NCBI RefSeq assembly: GCF_916700565.1
Contig: NZ_CAKAKO010000004.1
Coordinates: 124,001 to 188,000 of the forward strand
Direction: 5' to 3'
DNA from: Xenophilus sp. Marseille-Q4582
GTDB lineage: Bacteria; Pseudomonadota; Gammaproteobacteria; Burkholderiales; Burkholderiaceae_C
DNA length: 64,000 nucleotides
The notes beneath the pieces were generated by a model. The model was not told the DNA's origin, searched no databases, and saw only the letters and a list, made by a program, of their open reading frames with translations. A program made the translations under genes and the position numbers. Below are positions 18,884-26,990 of the stretch, piece by piece. The number at the start of each line of letters is the position of its first letter. Within the stretch, counting starts at the first letter, position 1.

Positions 18884-19852
18884 ATGAAGAAGCTCATCGC
18901 CGGCTGCCTGCTGGCCCTGCCGCTGCTGGCGCCCGCGCTGGCCCAGGCGCAGGCCTATCCGTCCAAGCCCATCCGCTGGGTGGTGCCCTATCCGGCCGGC
19001 GGCGGGTCGGACTTCCTGGCCCGCACCATCGGCCAGACCCTGTCCACGCAGGCCGGCCAGCCGGTGCTGGTCGACAACAAGCCCGGCGGCAACACGGCCA
19101 TCGGCGCGGCCGACGTGGCGCGCTCGCCGGCCGACGGCTACACCGTGCTGTCGGCCGACAACGGCACCATGATCTTCAACAGCGCGCTGTACAAGTCGCT
19201 GAGCTACAGCCCCACCAAGGACCTGGCGCCCGTCACGCTGATGGGCCGCTTCCCGATGATCCTGGTGGTGGGCCCGGCCGTGACGGCCAAGGACGCCAAG
19301 GAGTTCATCGCCCAGATCAAGGCCAGCCCCGACGGCGTGAACTACGGCTCGGCCGGTGCCGGCAGCCCGCACCACCTGGCGATGGAACTGCTGAAGGTCG
19401 AAGCCGGCCTGAAGATGACGCACGCCCCGTACCGCGGCGCCGCGCCTGCGCTGGCCGACGTGGCCGGCAACCAGATCCCGGCCATGATGGTCGACCTGGC
19501 CGCGGGCGCCGGCTTCATCAAGGGCGGCAAGGTGCGCCCGCTGGCCGTGGCCAATGCCAAGCGCCTGCCGCAGCTGCCCGACGTGCCCACCTTCGCCGAG
19601 CTGGGCTACAAGAACGTGGAAGCCGCCGCGCTGGTCGGCATGGTGGTGCCCGCCGCCACGCCCCAGGCCACCGTCGATGCGCTGAACAAGCGCGTGGTGG
19701 CCGCCATCCACGAACCGGCCGTCAAGCAGAAGCTGATCGACTTCGGCGTGGAGCCCGTGGGCAGCACGCAGGCCGAGTTCGCCGCGCTGATCCAGAGCGA
19801 AACCACGCGCTGGCACAAGCTGATCAAGGACCTGCACATCACGCTGGACTGA
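18884..19852 (+). CDS. Bug/TctC-type tripartite tricarboxylate transporter substrate-binding protein
   Basis: The 322-residue periplasmic receptor has a signal peptide MKKLIAGCLLALPLLAPALA-QAQA, then YPSKPIRWVVPYPAGGGSDF, the Bug-family opening. VDNKPGGNTAIGA and LSYSPTKDLAPVTLMG-like segments also fit. These proteins capture carboxylates or related small molecules. The partner membrane genes tctA/tctB are not nearby, as is usual for the many orphan Bug proteins of Burkholderiales. The start has AGGAGA about 7 bp upstream. The P450 gene follows after a terminator. Confidence 0.93.
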   Translation: MKKLIAGCLLALPLLAPALAQAQAYPSKPIRWVVPYPAGGGSDFLARTIGQTLSTQAGQPVLVDNKPGGNTAIGAADVARSPADGYTVLSADNGTMIFNSALYKSLSYSPTKDLAPVTLMGRFPMILVVGPAVTAKDAKEFIAQIKASPDGVNYGSAGAGSPHHLAMELLKVEAGLKMTHAPYRGAAPALADVAGNQIPAMMVDLAAGAGFIKGGKVRPLAVANAKRLPQLPDVPTFAELGYKNVEAAALVGMVVPAATPQATVDALNKRVVAAIHEPAVKQKLIDFGVEPVGSTQAEFAALIQSETTRWHKLIKDLHITLD

Positions 19853-19862
19853 TCGGTTCCCG

Positions 19863-19898
19863 GCCCCGGGTGCGCGGCCTGCGCATCCGGGGCTTTTT
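19863..19898 (+). terminator. Rho-independent terminator after the Bug receptor gene
   Basis: A 13-bp stem GCCCCGGGTGCGC (19863-19875) / GCGCATCCGGGGC (19881-19893), with one G-T pair and a 5-base loop, is followed directly by TTTTT and a second T-rich stretch. It lies 10 bp after the stop, so most transcripts end before the P450 gene. Confidence 0.88.
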
Positions 19899-19943
19899 GC
19901 TTTTGTTTTCTGCCGTTCGTGATGTCCTGCGCCGGAGCCCCCG

Positions 19944-22322
19944 ATGAACACCGCTGCCCCTGAAACCGTCGCCCCTGCACCTGTCACCGCCGCCCGGGGT
20001 GGCTGCCCCATCGACCACGCCGCGCTGTCGGCGCACAAGGCGCCCAACGGCTGCCCCGTGAGCGCGCGCGCCGCCGACTTCGACCCCTTCAGCGACGGCT
20101 ACCAGCAGGACCCGCCCGAGTACGTGCGCTGGGCGCGCGAGCAGGAGCCCGTGTTCTACAGCCCGCAACTGGGCTACTGGGTGGTCACGCGCTACGAGGA
20201 CATCAAAGCCGTCTTCCGCGACAACATCACCTTCAGCCCGTCCATCGCGCTCGAGAAGATCACGCCCACCGGGCCCGAGGCCAACGCGGTGCTGGCGCAG
20301 TACGGCTTCGCGCTCAACCGCACGCTGGTCAACGAGGACGAACCGGCCCACATGCCGCGCCGCCGCGCGCTGATGGACCCCTTCACGCCCGAGCACCTGG
20401 CGCACCACGAGCCGCTGGTGCGCCGGCTGGCGCGCGAGTACGTGGACCGCTTCATCGACGACGGCCGCGCTGACCTGGTGGACCAGATGCTGTGGGAAGT
20501 GCCGCTCACGGTGGCGCTGCACTTCCTGGGCGTGCCCGAGGAAGACATGGACAAGCTGCGCGAATACTCGATCGCGCACACCGTCAACACCTGGGGCCGG
20601 CCCAAGCCCGAGGAGCAGGTGGCTGTGGCGCATGCCGTGGGCAACTTCTGGCAGCTGGCCGGCAAGGTGCTGGCCAAGATGCGCGAGAACCCCGACGCCG
20701 ACGGCTGGATGCAGTACGGCATCCGCAAGCAAAAGGAGATGCCGGAGGTCGTCACCGACTCGTACCTGCACTCGATGATGATGGCCGGCATCGTGGCCGC
20801 GCACGAGACCACGGCCAATGCCACGGCCAACGCGGTGAAGCTGCTGCTGCAGCATCCGCACGTGTGGCGCGAGATCTGCGAAGACCCCTCGCTCATTCCC
20901 AATGCGGTGGAAGAGTGCCTGCGCCACAACGGCTCGGTGGCCGCCTGGCGCCGGCTGGCCACGGCCGATTGCGAAGTGGGCGGCGTGCGCATCCCCGCCG
21001 GCAGCAAGCTGCTGATCGTCACCTCGTCGGCCAACCACGACGAAGGCCATTTCGCCGATGCCGACCTGCTGGACATCCGCCGCGACAACGCGAGCGACCA
21101 CCTGACCTTCGGCTACGGCTCGCACCAGTGCATGGGCAAGAACCTGGCGCGCATGGAAATGCAGGTCTTCCTGGAAGAGTTCACGCGCCGCCTGCCGCAC
21201 ATGAAACTGGCCGCGCAGACCTTCAGCTACGTGCCCAACACATCGTTCCGCGGCCCCGAGCACCTGTGGGTGGAATGGGACCCGGCGCACAACCCCGAGC
21301 GCCGCGACCCGGCCGTGCGCACTGGCGAGCGCTCGCCCGTGCGCATCGGCGAGCCCTCGGCGCATGCGATCACGCGGCCCGTGGTGGTGCAGCAGGCACG
21401 CGCCGCGGCCGAGGGCGTGCTGCACCTGCGCCTGGCCGCCGCCGATGGCGGCAGCCTGCCGCGCTGGGCGCCGGGTTCGCACATCGACGTCGAGTGTGGG
21501 GACACCGGCCTGTCGCGCCAGTATTCGCTGTGCGGCGACCCGGCCGACACCGGCGCCTTCGAGATCGCCGTGCTGCGCGACCCCGGGAGCCGCGGCGGCT
21601 CGGCCTGGGTGCACACGCAGGTGAAAGCAGGCGACCGGCTGCGCATCCGCGGCCCGCGCAACCACTTCCGGCTGGACGAAGGTGCGCAGCGCTTCATCTT
21701 CGTGGCCGGTGGCATCGGCATCACGCCCGTGATGGCCATGGCGCGCCGCGCGCGCGAACTGGGCAGGCCCTACGAACTGCACTACTGCGGGCGCCGGCGC
21801 GAAGGCATGGCCTTCATCGCCGAACTGCAGGCGCTGCACGGCGATGCGCTGCACCTGCACGTGAGCGGCGAAGGCTCGCGCCTTCGGCTCGATGCGCTGC
21901 TCGCCACGCCCGAGGCCGGCACGCAGGTCTATGCCTGCGGCCCGCTGCGCATGCTCGAAGCGCTGGAAAGCGCCTGCGCCCACTGGCCCGAGGACACGCT
22001 GCGCGTGGAGCACTTCGAGTCCACCCTGGGCACGCTGGACCCGTCGAAGGAACAGGCCTTCGAGGTCGAGCTCAAGGATTCGGGCCTGACCTTGCCCGTG
22101 CGCGCCGACCAGACCCTGCTGGCCGCGCTGCGCGCCGCCAACATCGACGTGCAGAGCGACTGCGAGGAGGGCCTGTGCGGTTCCTGCGAGGTGCGCGTGC
22201 TGCAGGGCCCCATCGACCACCGCGACCTGGTGCTCACGCGCAGCGAGCGCGAAGCCGGCCAGCGCATGATGAGCTGCTGCTCGCGCGCCTGCGGGGGCGG
22301 AAAGCTGGTGCTGGCCCTTTAG
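19944..22322 (+). CDS. Self-sufficient cytochrome P450 fused to phthalate-dioxygenase-type reductase (CYP116B-like)
   Basis: The 792-residue fusion carries a P450 haem domain (about 1-440), an FMN/NAD reductase domain (about 465-690) and a plant-type 2Fe-2S ferredoxin domain (about 705-792). Visible are the I-helix AHETTANA (about 286-293), ECLR of helix K and the haem-ligand C396 in FGYGSHQCMGK. RQYSLC (flavin binding), GGIGITPVMAMARR (NAD(P)H binding) and cluster cysteines C740, C745, C748 and C778 are also present. It can hydroxylate or demethylate an organic substrate using one polypeptide. The substrate is unknown; the neighbouring Bug receptor and IclR gene suggest an imported aromatic or carboxylic compound. 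Confidence 0.93.
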   Translation: MNTAAPETVAPAPVTAARGGCPIDHAALSAHKAPNGCPVSARAADFDPFSDGYQQDPPEYVRWAREQEPVFYSPQLGYWVVTRYEDIKAVFRDNITFSPSIALEKITPTGPEANAVLAQYGFALNRTLVNEDEPAHMPRRRALMDPFTPEHLAHHEPLVRRLAREYVDRFIDDGRADLVDQMLWEVPLTVALHFLGVPEEDMDKLREYSIAHTVNTWGRPKPEEQVAVAHAVGNFWQLAGKVLAKMRENPDADGWMQYGIRKQKEMPEVVTDSYLHSMMMAGIVAAHETTANATANAVKLLLQHPHVWREICEDPSLIPNAVEECLRHNGSVAAWRRLATADCEVGGVRIPAGSKLLIVTSSANHDEGHFADADLLDIRRDNASDHLTFGYGSHQCMGKNLARMEMQVFLEEFTRRLPHMKLAAQTFSYVPNTSFRGPEHLWVEWDPAHNPERRDPAVRTGERSPVRIGEPSAHAITRPVVVQQARAAAEGVLHLRLAAADGGSLPRWAPGSHIDVECGDTGLSRQYSLCGDPADTGAFEIAVLRDPGSRGGSAWVHTQVKAGDRLRIRGPRNHFRLDEGAQRFIFVAGGIGITPVMAMARRARELGRPYELHYCGRRREGMAFIAELQALHGDALHLHVSGEGSRLRLDALLATPEAGTQVYACGPLRMLEALESACAHWPEDTLRVEHFESTLGTLDPSKEQAFEVELKDSGLTLPVRADQTLLAALRAANIDVQSDCEEGLCGSCEVRVLQGPIDHRDLVLTRSEREAGQRMMSCCSRACGGGKLVLAL

Positions 22323-22632
22323 CCGCGCGCGGCCTTTACGCGGCCCGGCGAGCTGGGTATGGCCGCTGCGTTCTCTGTGCGGTGATGCCGGCGCAACTTC
22401 TGACCGCATCGACATGAGCTGCACCAGAACGGAGCGGACCGCATGCCGCAATCCCTGCGCCTTTTCCCACGCCCGGATTCGTATCAGCCAAGTCGTTGCG
22501 AAAACGTGACATTTGTCTCTGGAAACGCGGAAAGAGCCGTGGGAAATCCAACGGCCCCGTGGCCATCTCTCCAACAATTCGGTCGTCAGCAGTGTTCTTT
22601 GCCGGGCAGTGCCCGCTTGAGGAGAAGGCTTC
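22323..22632. other. 310-bp intergenic region upstream of the collagen-stalk adhesin
   Basis: No gene was found. The right half, about 22470-22600, is less GC-rich than its surroundings and must carry the adhesin promoter. TTGCGA and TTGTCT occur, but no convincing -10 partner was identified. GGAGAAGG (22621-22628) is the ribosome binding site of the next gene. Confidence 0.5.
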
Positions 22633-23889
22633 ATGAACCGAATTCCTGCCGCGACGGGTGCCGAAATGGGCGCTGCGCCGCGTCCCCGTGCCGACCTTCC
22701 GCCATTGCCGGGCAGAGCCGAGTGGGCCCGCAAGGGCATGTTTGCGGCAGCGACTGTCGCGCTGGTGATGGCGAGCGGTGGCGCAATGGCGCAGGCGGGG
22801 CCCCCCGGGCCGCCCGGGCCGTCCGGGCCGCCCGGGCCGAGAGGTGAGCAGGGGCTGCCAGGCGAACCGGGTTATCCTGGCAGCCCCGGTGCCGATGGCG
22901 CTCCGGGAGCGCCAGGCACACCCGGTACCGACGGCGCTCCGGGAGCGCCAGGCGAACCGGGTGCTCCGGGCGCACCGGGTGCACCGGGTGCACCGGGTGC
23001 TCCGGGCGCTACCGGCGCCACAGGTGCGCCGGGTACTGCAGGGACCCCAGGTGCCACCGGCGCGAAAGGCGACAAGGGCGACAAGGGCGACAAGGGCGAC
23101 ACGGGTGCAACGGGCGCCACCGGAGCCAAGGGCGACAAGGGAGATAAAGGCGACAAGGGCGACACCGGCCCCGCTGGCAAGGACGCCGACGTGGCAGGCG
23201 TGGTGCAGTACCACCAGAATCCCGATGGCAGCTTCGACAAGAACAAGCTCGACCTCAACGCCTCCGGCAATGGGCCGACCACGATCTCCAATCTGGCGGA
23301 CGGTGTGAATGGCAACGATGCGGTGAATGTGAACCAGCTGAACCAGTCGGCCAACAAATGGGTGACGGGCAACGTCCTGGACTACAAGGCGCCCACCGCG
23401 ATTGGCGTGAACGCCACCGCCATTGGCAGCGGAGCCATCGCGATCGGCAACAACTCGGTGGCGTTGGGCGCAAATTCCACGGACGAGGGCCGTGCGAACG
23501 TGGTGTCGATGGGTGCGCCGGGCGCGGAACGGCAGATCACCAACGTGGCGGCCGGCACCCGCGGCACGGATGCCGTGAACGTGAACCAGCTCAACCAGGG
23601 CCTCGGCGTGCTGAACTACCAGCTGACCCGCATGGACAGTCGCATCGACAAGGTGGAGCGCAATGCCTATGCCGGCGTGGCGGCGGCCGTGGCCATGCAC
23701 ATGCCGGCCAGCTACGTGCCGGGCAAGACCGTGATGCGCATCGGCGCGGGGGTGTTTCGGGGTGAGAGTGCCTTGAGTCTGACCTTCCGCCGCACCGCTG
23801 AAAACAACGCCTGGAGCCTCACGGGCGGGGTGGGTGTGAGCCGCGGCGGCACGGCGGCCGCGCTGGGCGCGGAATGGGTGTTCGAGTGA
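22633..23889 (+). CDS. Trimeric autotransporter adhesin with collagen-like stalk
   Basis: The 418-residue protein has a signal sequence with a longer N-region (hydrophobic core about 36-51). It is followed by 43 uninterrupted Gly-X-Y triplets (residues 56-184), then YadA-type head/neck elements ([20 protein letters not shown] and two [10 protein letters not shown] necks). A C-terminal trimeric beta-barrel anchor ends in W-V-F-E, with terminal Phe near the end as in YadA. Trimers insert in the outer membrane and display the stalk. The collagen block would also favour a triple helix. It is followed 22 bp later by a BamE-like lipoprotein gene. Confidence 0.92.
   Translation: MNRIPAATGAEMGAAPRPRADLPPLPGRAEWARKGMFAAATVALVMASGGAMAQAGPPGPPGPSGPPGPRGEQGLPGEPGYPGSPGADGAPGAPGTPGTDGAPGAPGEPGAPGAPGAPGAPGAPGATGATGAPGTAGTPGATGAKGDKGDKGDKGDTGATGATGAKGDKGDKGDKGDTGPAGKDADVAGVVQYHQNPDGSFDKNKLDLNASGNGPTTISNLADGVNGNDAVNVNQLNQSANKWVTGNVLDYKAPTAIGVNATAIGSGAIAIGNNSVALGANSTDEGRANVVSMGAPGAERQITNVAAGTRGTDAVNVNQLNQGLGVLNYQLTRMDSRIDKVERNAYAGVAAAVAMHMPASYVPGKTVMRIGAGVFRGESALSLTFRRTAENNAWSLTGGVGVSRGGTAAALGAEWVFE
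22798..23184 (+). repeat. Collagen-like (Gly-X-Y)43 coding repeat
   Basis: It encodes 43 perfect triplets. The first part is Pro-rich (GPP, GAP, GEP), giving a classical collagen helix. The last third is charged (GDK repeated in two blocks of three, each flanked by GAK and GDT), which could stabilise the trimer by Lys-Asp pairs. The near-identical 9-base units, such as the GDK runs at about 23065-23095 and 23128-23160, make the copy number prone to change. Confidence 0.9.
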
Positions 23890-23911
23890 CCGGCCGCCGA
23901 AGGACCTGACC

Positions 23912-24370
23912 ATGAAGATTCAACAGCGAGCTCCTTCGCGTGCAGGCACCCGCCTGCGCGCCGTCACCGTCACCTTGGCCGCACTGCTGGCGCTGGGCGG
24001 CTGCGCGGCCCCCGGGCCGCGCATCGATGCCGACGCCCAGGCGCGCGCGGGCGCGAATGCGCCGGCCGCTCCGTCGGCGCAGGACTTTCCGTCGCCAGAT
24101 TCCGCGAAGTGGAAACAGGGCGCTTTCGCGCCGCTGCAAGGGCTGCGGGCCATGCGCACCGGCATGGGCAAGGACCAGGTGCGCGAGGCCCTGGGCTTTC
24201 CGCACTTCAGCGAAGGCCTGTGGGGCGTGCGCGAATGGAACTACCTCTTCCACTTCCGCACGGGCGCCGGGCCGGAGTTCCGGACCTGCCAGTACATGGT
24301 CCGCTTCAACGCCGATGCGTTGACCGAGGGCCTGTACTGGAAGGACCCGGCCTGCCCAGGCGCGCTCTGA
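23912..24370 (+). CDS. BamE-like (SmpA/OmlA) lipoprotein, partner of the trimeric adhesin
   Basis: The 152-residue protein has a signal peptide with lipobox LGGC (Cys about 30). A BamE-like domain follows with GMGKDQVREALGFPHFSEG near 82-100, then WNYLFHFRTG, FRTCQYMVRF and a C-terminal Cys (ACPGAL). It is probably an outer-membrane lipoprotein facing the periplasm. TpgA and SadB are known lipoprotein helpers encoded next to trimeric autotransporters, and TpgA contains such a domain. By analogy this protein may help adhesin assembly. It lacks an OmpA-like domain. A homolog lies at 46139-46591. Confidence 0.8.
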   Translation: MKIQQRAPSRAGTRLRAVTVTLAALLALGGCAAPGPRIDADAQARAGANAPAAPSAQDFPSPDSAKWKQGAFAPLQGLRAMRTGMGKDQVREALGFPHFSEGLWGVREWNYLFHFRTGAGPEFRTCQYMVRFNADALTEGLYWKDPACPGAL

Positions 24371-24410
24371 GCCCCATCGTTCCAGCCGCACCTTCGGGGC
24401 GCGGCCATGG

Positions 24411-24450
24411 CGACGGCGAGGCGCTCAGGGCGACGGCGAGGCGCTCAGGG
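24411..24450. repeat. 20-bp perfect tandem duplication across a stop codon
   Basis: The unit CGACGGCGAGGCGCTCAGGG occurs at 24411-24430 and 24431-24450, with a third decayed half copy after it (24451-24460). It spans the stop codon of the minus-strand hydrolase gene, so each unit carries an in-frame stop (TCA on plus) for that gene or a shifted frame. Slippage here would change only the 3' end. Confidence 0.8.
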
Positions 24451-25179
24451 CGAGGGCGATGCAGGCGGTACGGCGAAGTGCCGCCGCAGCCAGTCGCCCA
24501 GCAGCGTGTTCACTTCCTGCGGCTTTTCCATCGTCAGCATGTGGCCGCAGTCGCGCAGCCAATGCAGCTCGGCCTGCGGCAGCAGCGCGGCGATCTCGCG
24601 CATGGCGTCGGGCGGCGTGAGCTTGTCGCCGTCGCCGCAGATCAGCAGGGCCGGGCCCTTGTAGCGGCCCAGGTGCTGGCGCGCGTCGGGGCGCTGCATC
24701 ACGGCGCGGTTCTGGCGGATCAGCTGCTCGGCGCCGGCTTCGACGACCCGGTCCACGTAGCGGCGCGTGAGTTCGCGGTCGGCCGCCTGCGCGGGGTGGA
24801 AGGCGAACATCACGTTCAGTTCGATCAGCTCGCGCAAGGGGCCGGGGCCGCGCTCGAAGACCTCGATGGCCTGGCTGCGCAGCTGGTGCGTTTCGGGCGA
24901 TTCCGGCGCGGCCGTGGTGCCCAGCAGGGCCAGCCCGGCAATGCGATCGGGCGCCTGGCGCGTGCATTCCATGGCCAGCATGCCGCCCATGGAGGCGCCG
25001 CACAGCACCAGCGGCCCGTCGTGTTCGCGCAGCACGGCGGCGGCCATGTCTTCAAGCGTCGCATGACGCGTCTGGGCATCGCTGACCACAGGCTGCAGGG
25101 CGGCGGGGAGGGCGGGCCATTGCGCTTCCCAGAGGCGGGCATCGCAGGCAAGGCCGGGAAGGAGGACGAGTCGGGGCAT
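24445..25179 (-). CDS. Alpha/beta hydrolase
   Basis: The 244-residue protein has a nucleophile elbow GASMGG (Ser about 84), the acid in CGDGDKLTPP (about 190) and the catalytic His in RDCGHMLTMEKP (about 219). It belongs to the pimeloyl-ester esterase-like / 3-oxoadipate enol-lactonase-like hydrolases. The start was placed at MPRLVLLPGL, where the fold begins, although the frame is open much further. The substrate cannot be told. It is divergent from the histidine phosphatase gene across 97 bp. Confidence 0.88.
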   Translation of the reverse strand: MPRLVLLPGLACDARLWEAQWPALPAALQPVVSDAQTRHATLEDMAAAVLREHDGPLVLCGASMGGMLAMECTRQAPDRIAGLALLGTTAAPESPETHQLRSQAIEVFERGPGPLRELIELNVMFAFHPAQAADRELTRRYVDRVVEAGAEQLIRQNRAVMQRPDARQHLGRYKGPALLICGDGDKLTPPDAMREIAALLPQAELHWLRDCGHMLTMEKPQEVNTLLGDWLRRHFAVPPASPSP

Positions 25180-25276
25180 GCGCGCATTCTGCACGCGCGG
25201 CCGCGGCGGGAGGCTGGCGCGCGGCGGCGGGTGACAGGGCCCGGTCACGCCCATGTGCACAATCGGCGGCACGCCC

Positions 25277-25978
25277 ATGACCACATCCACCCCTTCCTCC
25301 ACCGACCTCATCCTCATCCGCCACGGCGAAACCGACTGGAACCGCGAACTGCGCTTCCAGGGGCACATCGACGTGCCCCTGAACGACATGGGCCATGAAC
25401 AGGCGCGCCGCCTGGGGCTGCGCATGAAGGGCGAGTCGGTGCAGCACATCGTCTGCAGCGACTTGCTGCGCACGCAGCAGACCACGGCCCCGTCCGCGCA
25501 GCAGCTGGGCCTGCCGGTGCAGACCACCGTGACGCTGCGCGAGCAGAACTTCGGCGTGGCCGAAGGCATGCGCGCCGAGGAGATCCAGGCCCGGCATCCG
25601 CGCGCCTGGGAGGACTGGCTGCAGTTCAAGGCCGACCGTGGCATGCCCGGCGGCGAAAGCACGCGCGAGTTCCATGCGCGCGTCATGGCGGCGCTGGCGG
25701 CCATCGCGCGCCAGCATCGCGGCCAGACGGTGCTGGTGGTCACGCACGGCGGGGTGCTCGACATGGTGTGGCGCACCGTGCGCGGCCTGGGGCTGGACGG
25801 CCCGCGCCAGAGCGACATTCCCAACGCCGGCATCAACCGCGTGCGCATGGCCGACCCGGCACGGCCTGAGGCGCTCGAGATCCTCCAGTGGGCCGACACG
25901 GCCCATCTGCAAGGCCTGGGACCCCAGCCCACCTACGACCAGCGGCGCCACCTGGACCGGCCGGCCACCAAGTCCTGA
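25277..25978 (+). CDS. Histidine phosphatase family protein (phosphoglycerate mutase-like)
   Basis: The 233-residue protein has the phosphohistidine motif LIRHGETDWN (about 14-23) and the second catalytic His in VVTHGGVLDMV (about 155-165). LREQNFGVAEG carries the acid. It resembles GpmB/CobC-type broad phosphatases, so a true glycolytic mutase role is unlikely. The start MTTSTPSS was preferred to an ATG eight codons upstream. It is convergent with the small Cys-rich protein at 26007. Confidence 0.9.
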   Translation: MTTSTPSSTDLILIRHGETDWNRELRFQGHIDVPLNDMGHEQARRLGLRMKGESVQHIVCSDLLRTQQTTAPSAQQLGLPVQTTVTLREQNFGVAEGMRAEEIQARHPRAWEDWLQFKADRGMPGGESTREFHARVMAALAAIARQHRGQTVLVVTHGGVLDMVWRTVRGLGLDGPRQSDIPNAGINRVRMADPARPEALEILQWADTAHLQGLGPQPTYDQRRHLDRPATKS

Positions 25979-26006
25979 AGCGCGCTGCCCCGGCCCGCGC
26001 CGGCCT

Positions 26007-26240
26007 TCAATCCCCCAGCCGCAGCTGGGCCTCTTCGCACCAGTACTGCGCGGCGGCGTAGAAGCCTTCCCACACGCAGCCGTTGCAGCCGCGGCCGCAG
26101 CAGGTCGTGGGCTCGGGCGGCGGTGCGCGCAGCGGCTGCCCGGCCTGCTGGGCCCGGGCCTGCCAATGCGCGAAGCGCGCCCGGGCCTCCCGCAGGGCCG
26201 GGCCGGCCGGCTGCGGGTCGGCGTCAGCGCCAGCCGGCAT
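26007..26240 (-). CDS. Oxidoreductase-like domain protein, small Cys-rich
   Basis: The 77-residue protein carries TTCCGRGCNGCVWEGFYAAA near its C-terminus, the Cys-x-x-x-Cys-x-x-Cys-type signature of the oxidoreductase-like family (PF09791). It probably binds metal or an Fe-S cluster. The start overlaps the end of the esterase gene by 17 bases, indicating coupled translation. A longer upstream frame is out-of-frame sequence of the esterase. Confidence 0.72.
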   Translation of the reverse strand: MPAGADADPQPAGPALREARARFAHWQARAQQAGQPLRAPPPEPTTCCGRGCNGCVWEGFYAAAQYWCEEAQLRLGD

Positions 26241-26865
26241 CCTGCAAAGCCTCGGCCAGTTCTTCGGCCACGCGCCGGTAGCCCGCGGCATTGGCGTGGA
26301 TGGGGTCGGCGCGCAGCGCGCGGTCGGACAGCACCTTGGCATAGATGCCCGGCAGCAGCAGCACCTGCGCGTCTTTTGCCACAGTCTCGTAGAAGGGCGC
26401 GTCGCCGAGCCGCCCGGCGGCGGCGCGCAGCGCGTCGGGCGCGGGCGTGGCCAGCAGCGCCACGTGGCTGCAATGCGCGCGCGCCGCGTCGGCCAGCGCG
26501 CGCAGGTTGCGCGCGGTCTGGGGGGCGTCCAGGCCGCGCAGCATGTCGTTGCCGCCGATGCCGATCAGGATGGCGTCGAAGGTCTGCGCCTGCAGCAGTG
26601 GCCCCAGCCGCTCCAGCGCGCCGGCCGAGGTGTCGCCGTTCACGCCTTCGTTGACCACCTGCCAGCCCGTGAGCGCGGCCAGCTGCTCGGGCCAGCCCTG
26701 GCCCGGCGCGCCGCCGTAGCCGGCCGTGAGGCTGTCGCCCAGGGCCAGCACGGCCGCGCCCGCGGGCAGGCGCGCGCTGCCGGCCTTCTTCTTCCCGCAG
26801 GCAGCCAGCAGCGCGAGCGCGCAGGTCAGGCCAAGGGTGCGGTGGAGCAGGCGGCGGCGGTGCAT
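26224..26865 (-). CDS. Arylesterase, GDSL/SGNH hydrolase (TesA-like), lipoprotein
   Basis: The 213-residue protein has all SGNH blocks: LALGDSLTAGYGG (Ser about 44), VNEGVNGDTSAG (Gly), IGIGGNDMLRG (Asn about 103) and DPIHANAAGY (Asp/His about 188-191). The N-terminus has a signal sequence with lipobox LLAAC, so the mature enzyme should be a periplasmic lipoprotein. Relatives hydrolyse aryl esters, lysophospholipids and thioesters. It is followed by a coupled Cys-rich protein. Confidence 0.92.
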   Translation of the reverse strand: MHRRRLLHRTLGLTCALALLAACGKKKAGSARLPAGAAVLALGDSLTAGYGGAPGQGWPEQLAALTGWQVVNEGVNGDTSAGALERLGPLLQAQTFDAILIGIGGNDMLRGLDAPQTARNLRALADAARAHCSHVALLATPAPDALRAAAGRLGDAPFYETVAKDAQVLLLPGIYAKVLSDRALRADPIHANAAGYRRVAEELAEALQDAGWR

Positions 26866-26990
26866 GAGGGCGGGCGGAGGGCAAGGCCCGGCAGTTTAGG
26901 AGCCCGGGCCGGCGCGCCGCGGGATGCCGCGCGCCTGCGCGGGCTTTGCGCGGCGCGAAGTCCGGTCGGTGCGCCCGCCCGCCGCGCCGG

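Noticed and set aside
22798..23184. Short tandem repeats considered as a non-coding satellite
   Set aside because: The period follows codons for Gly-X-Y, with a signal peptide before and YadA domains after in one frame.
26007..26342. Longer 111-residue start for the Cys-rich oxidoreductase-like protein
   Set aside because: The additional 34 residues lie inside the esterase gene out of frame and resemble shadow translation. The ATG at 26240 gives the usual short form.
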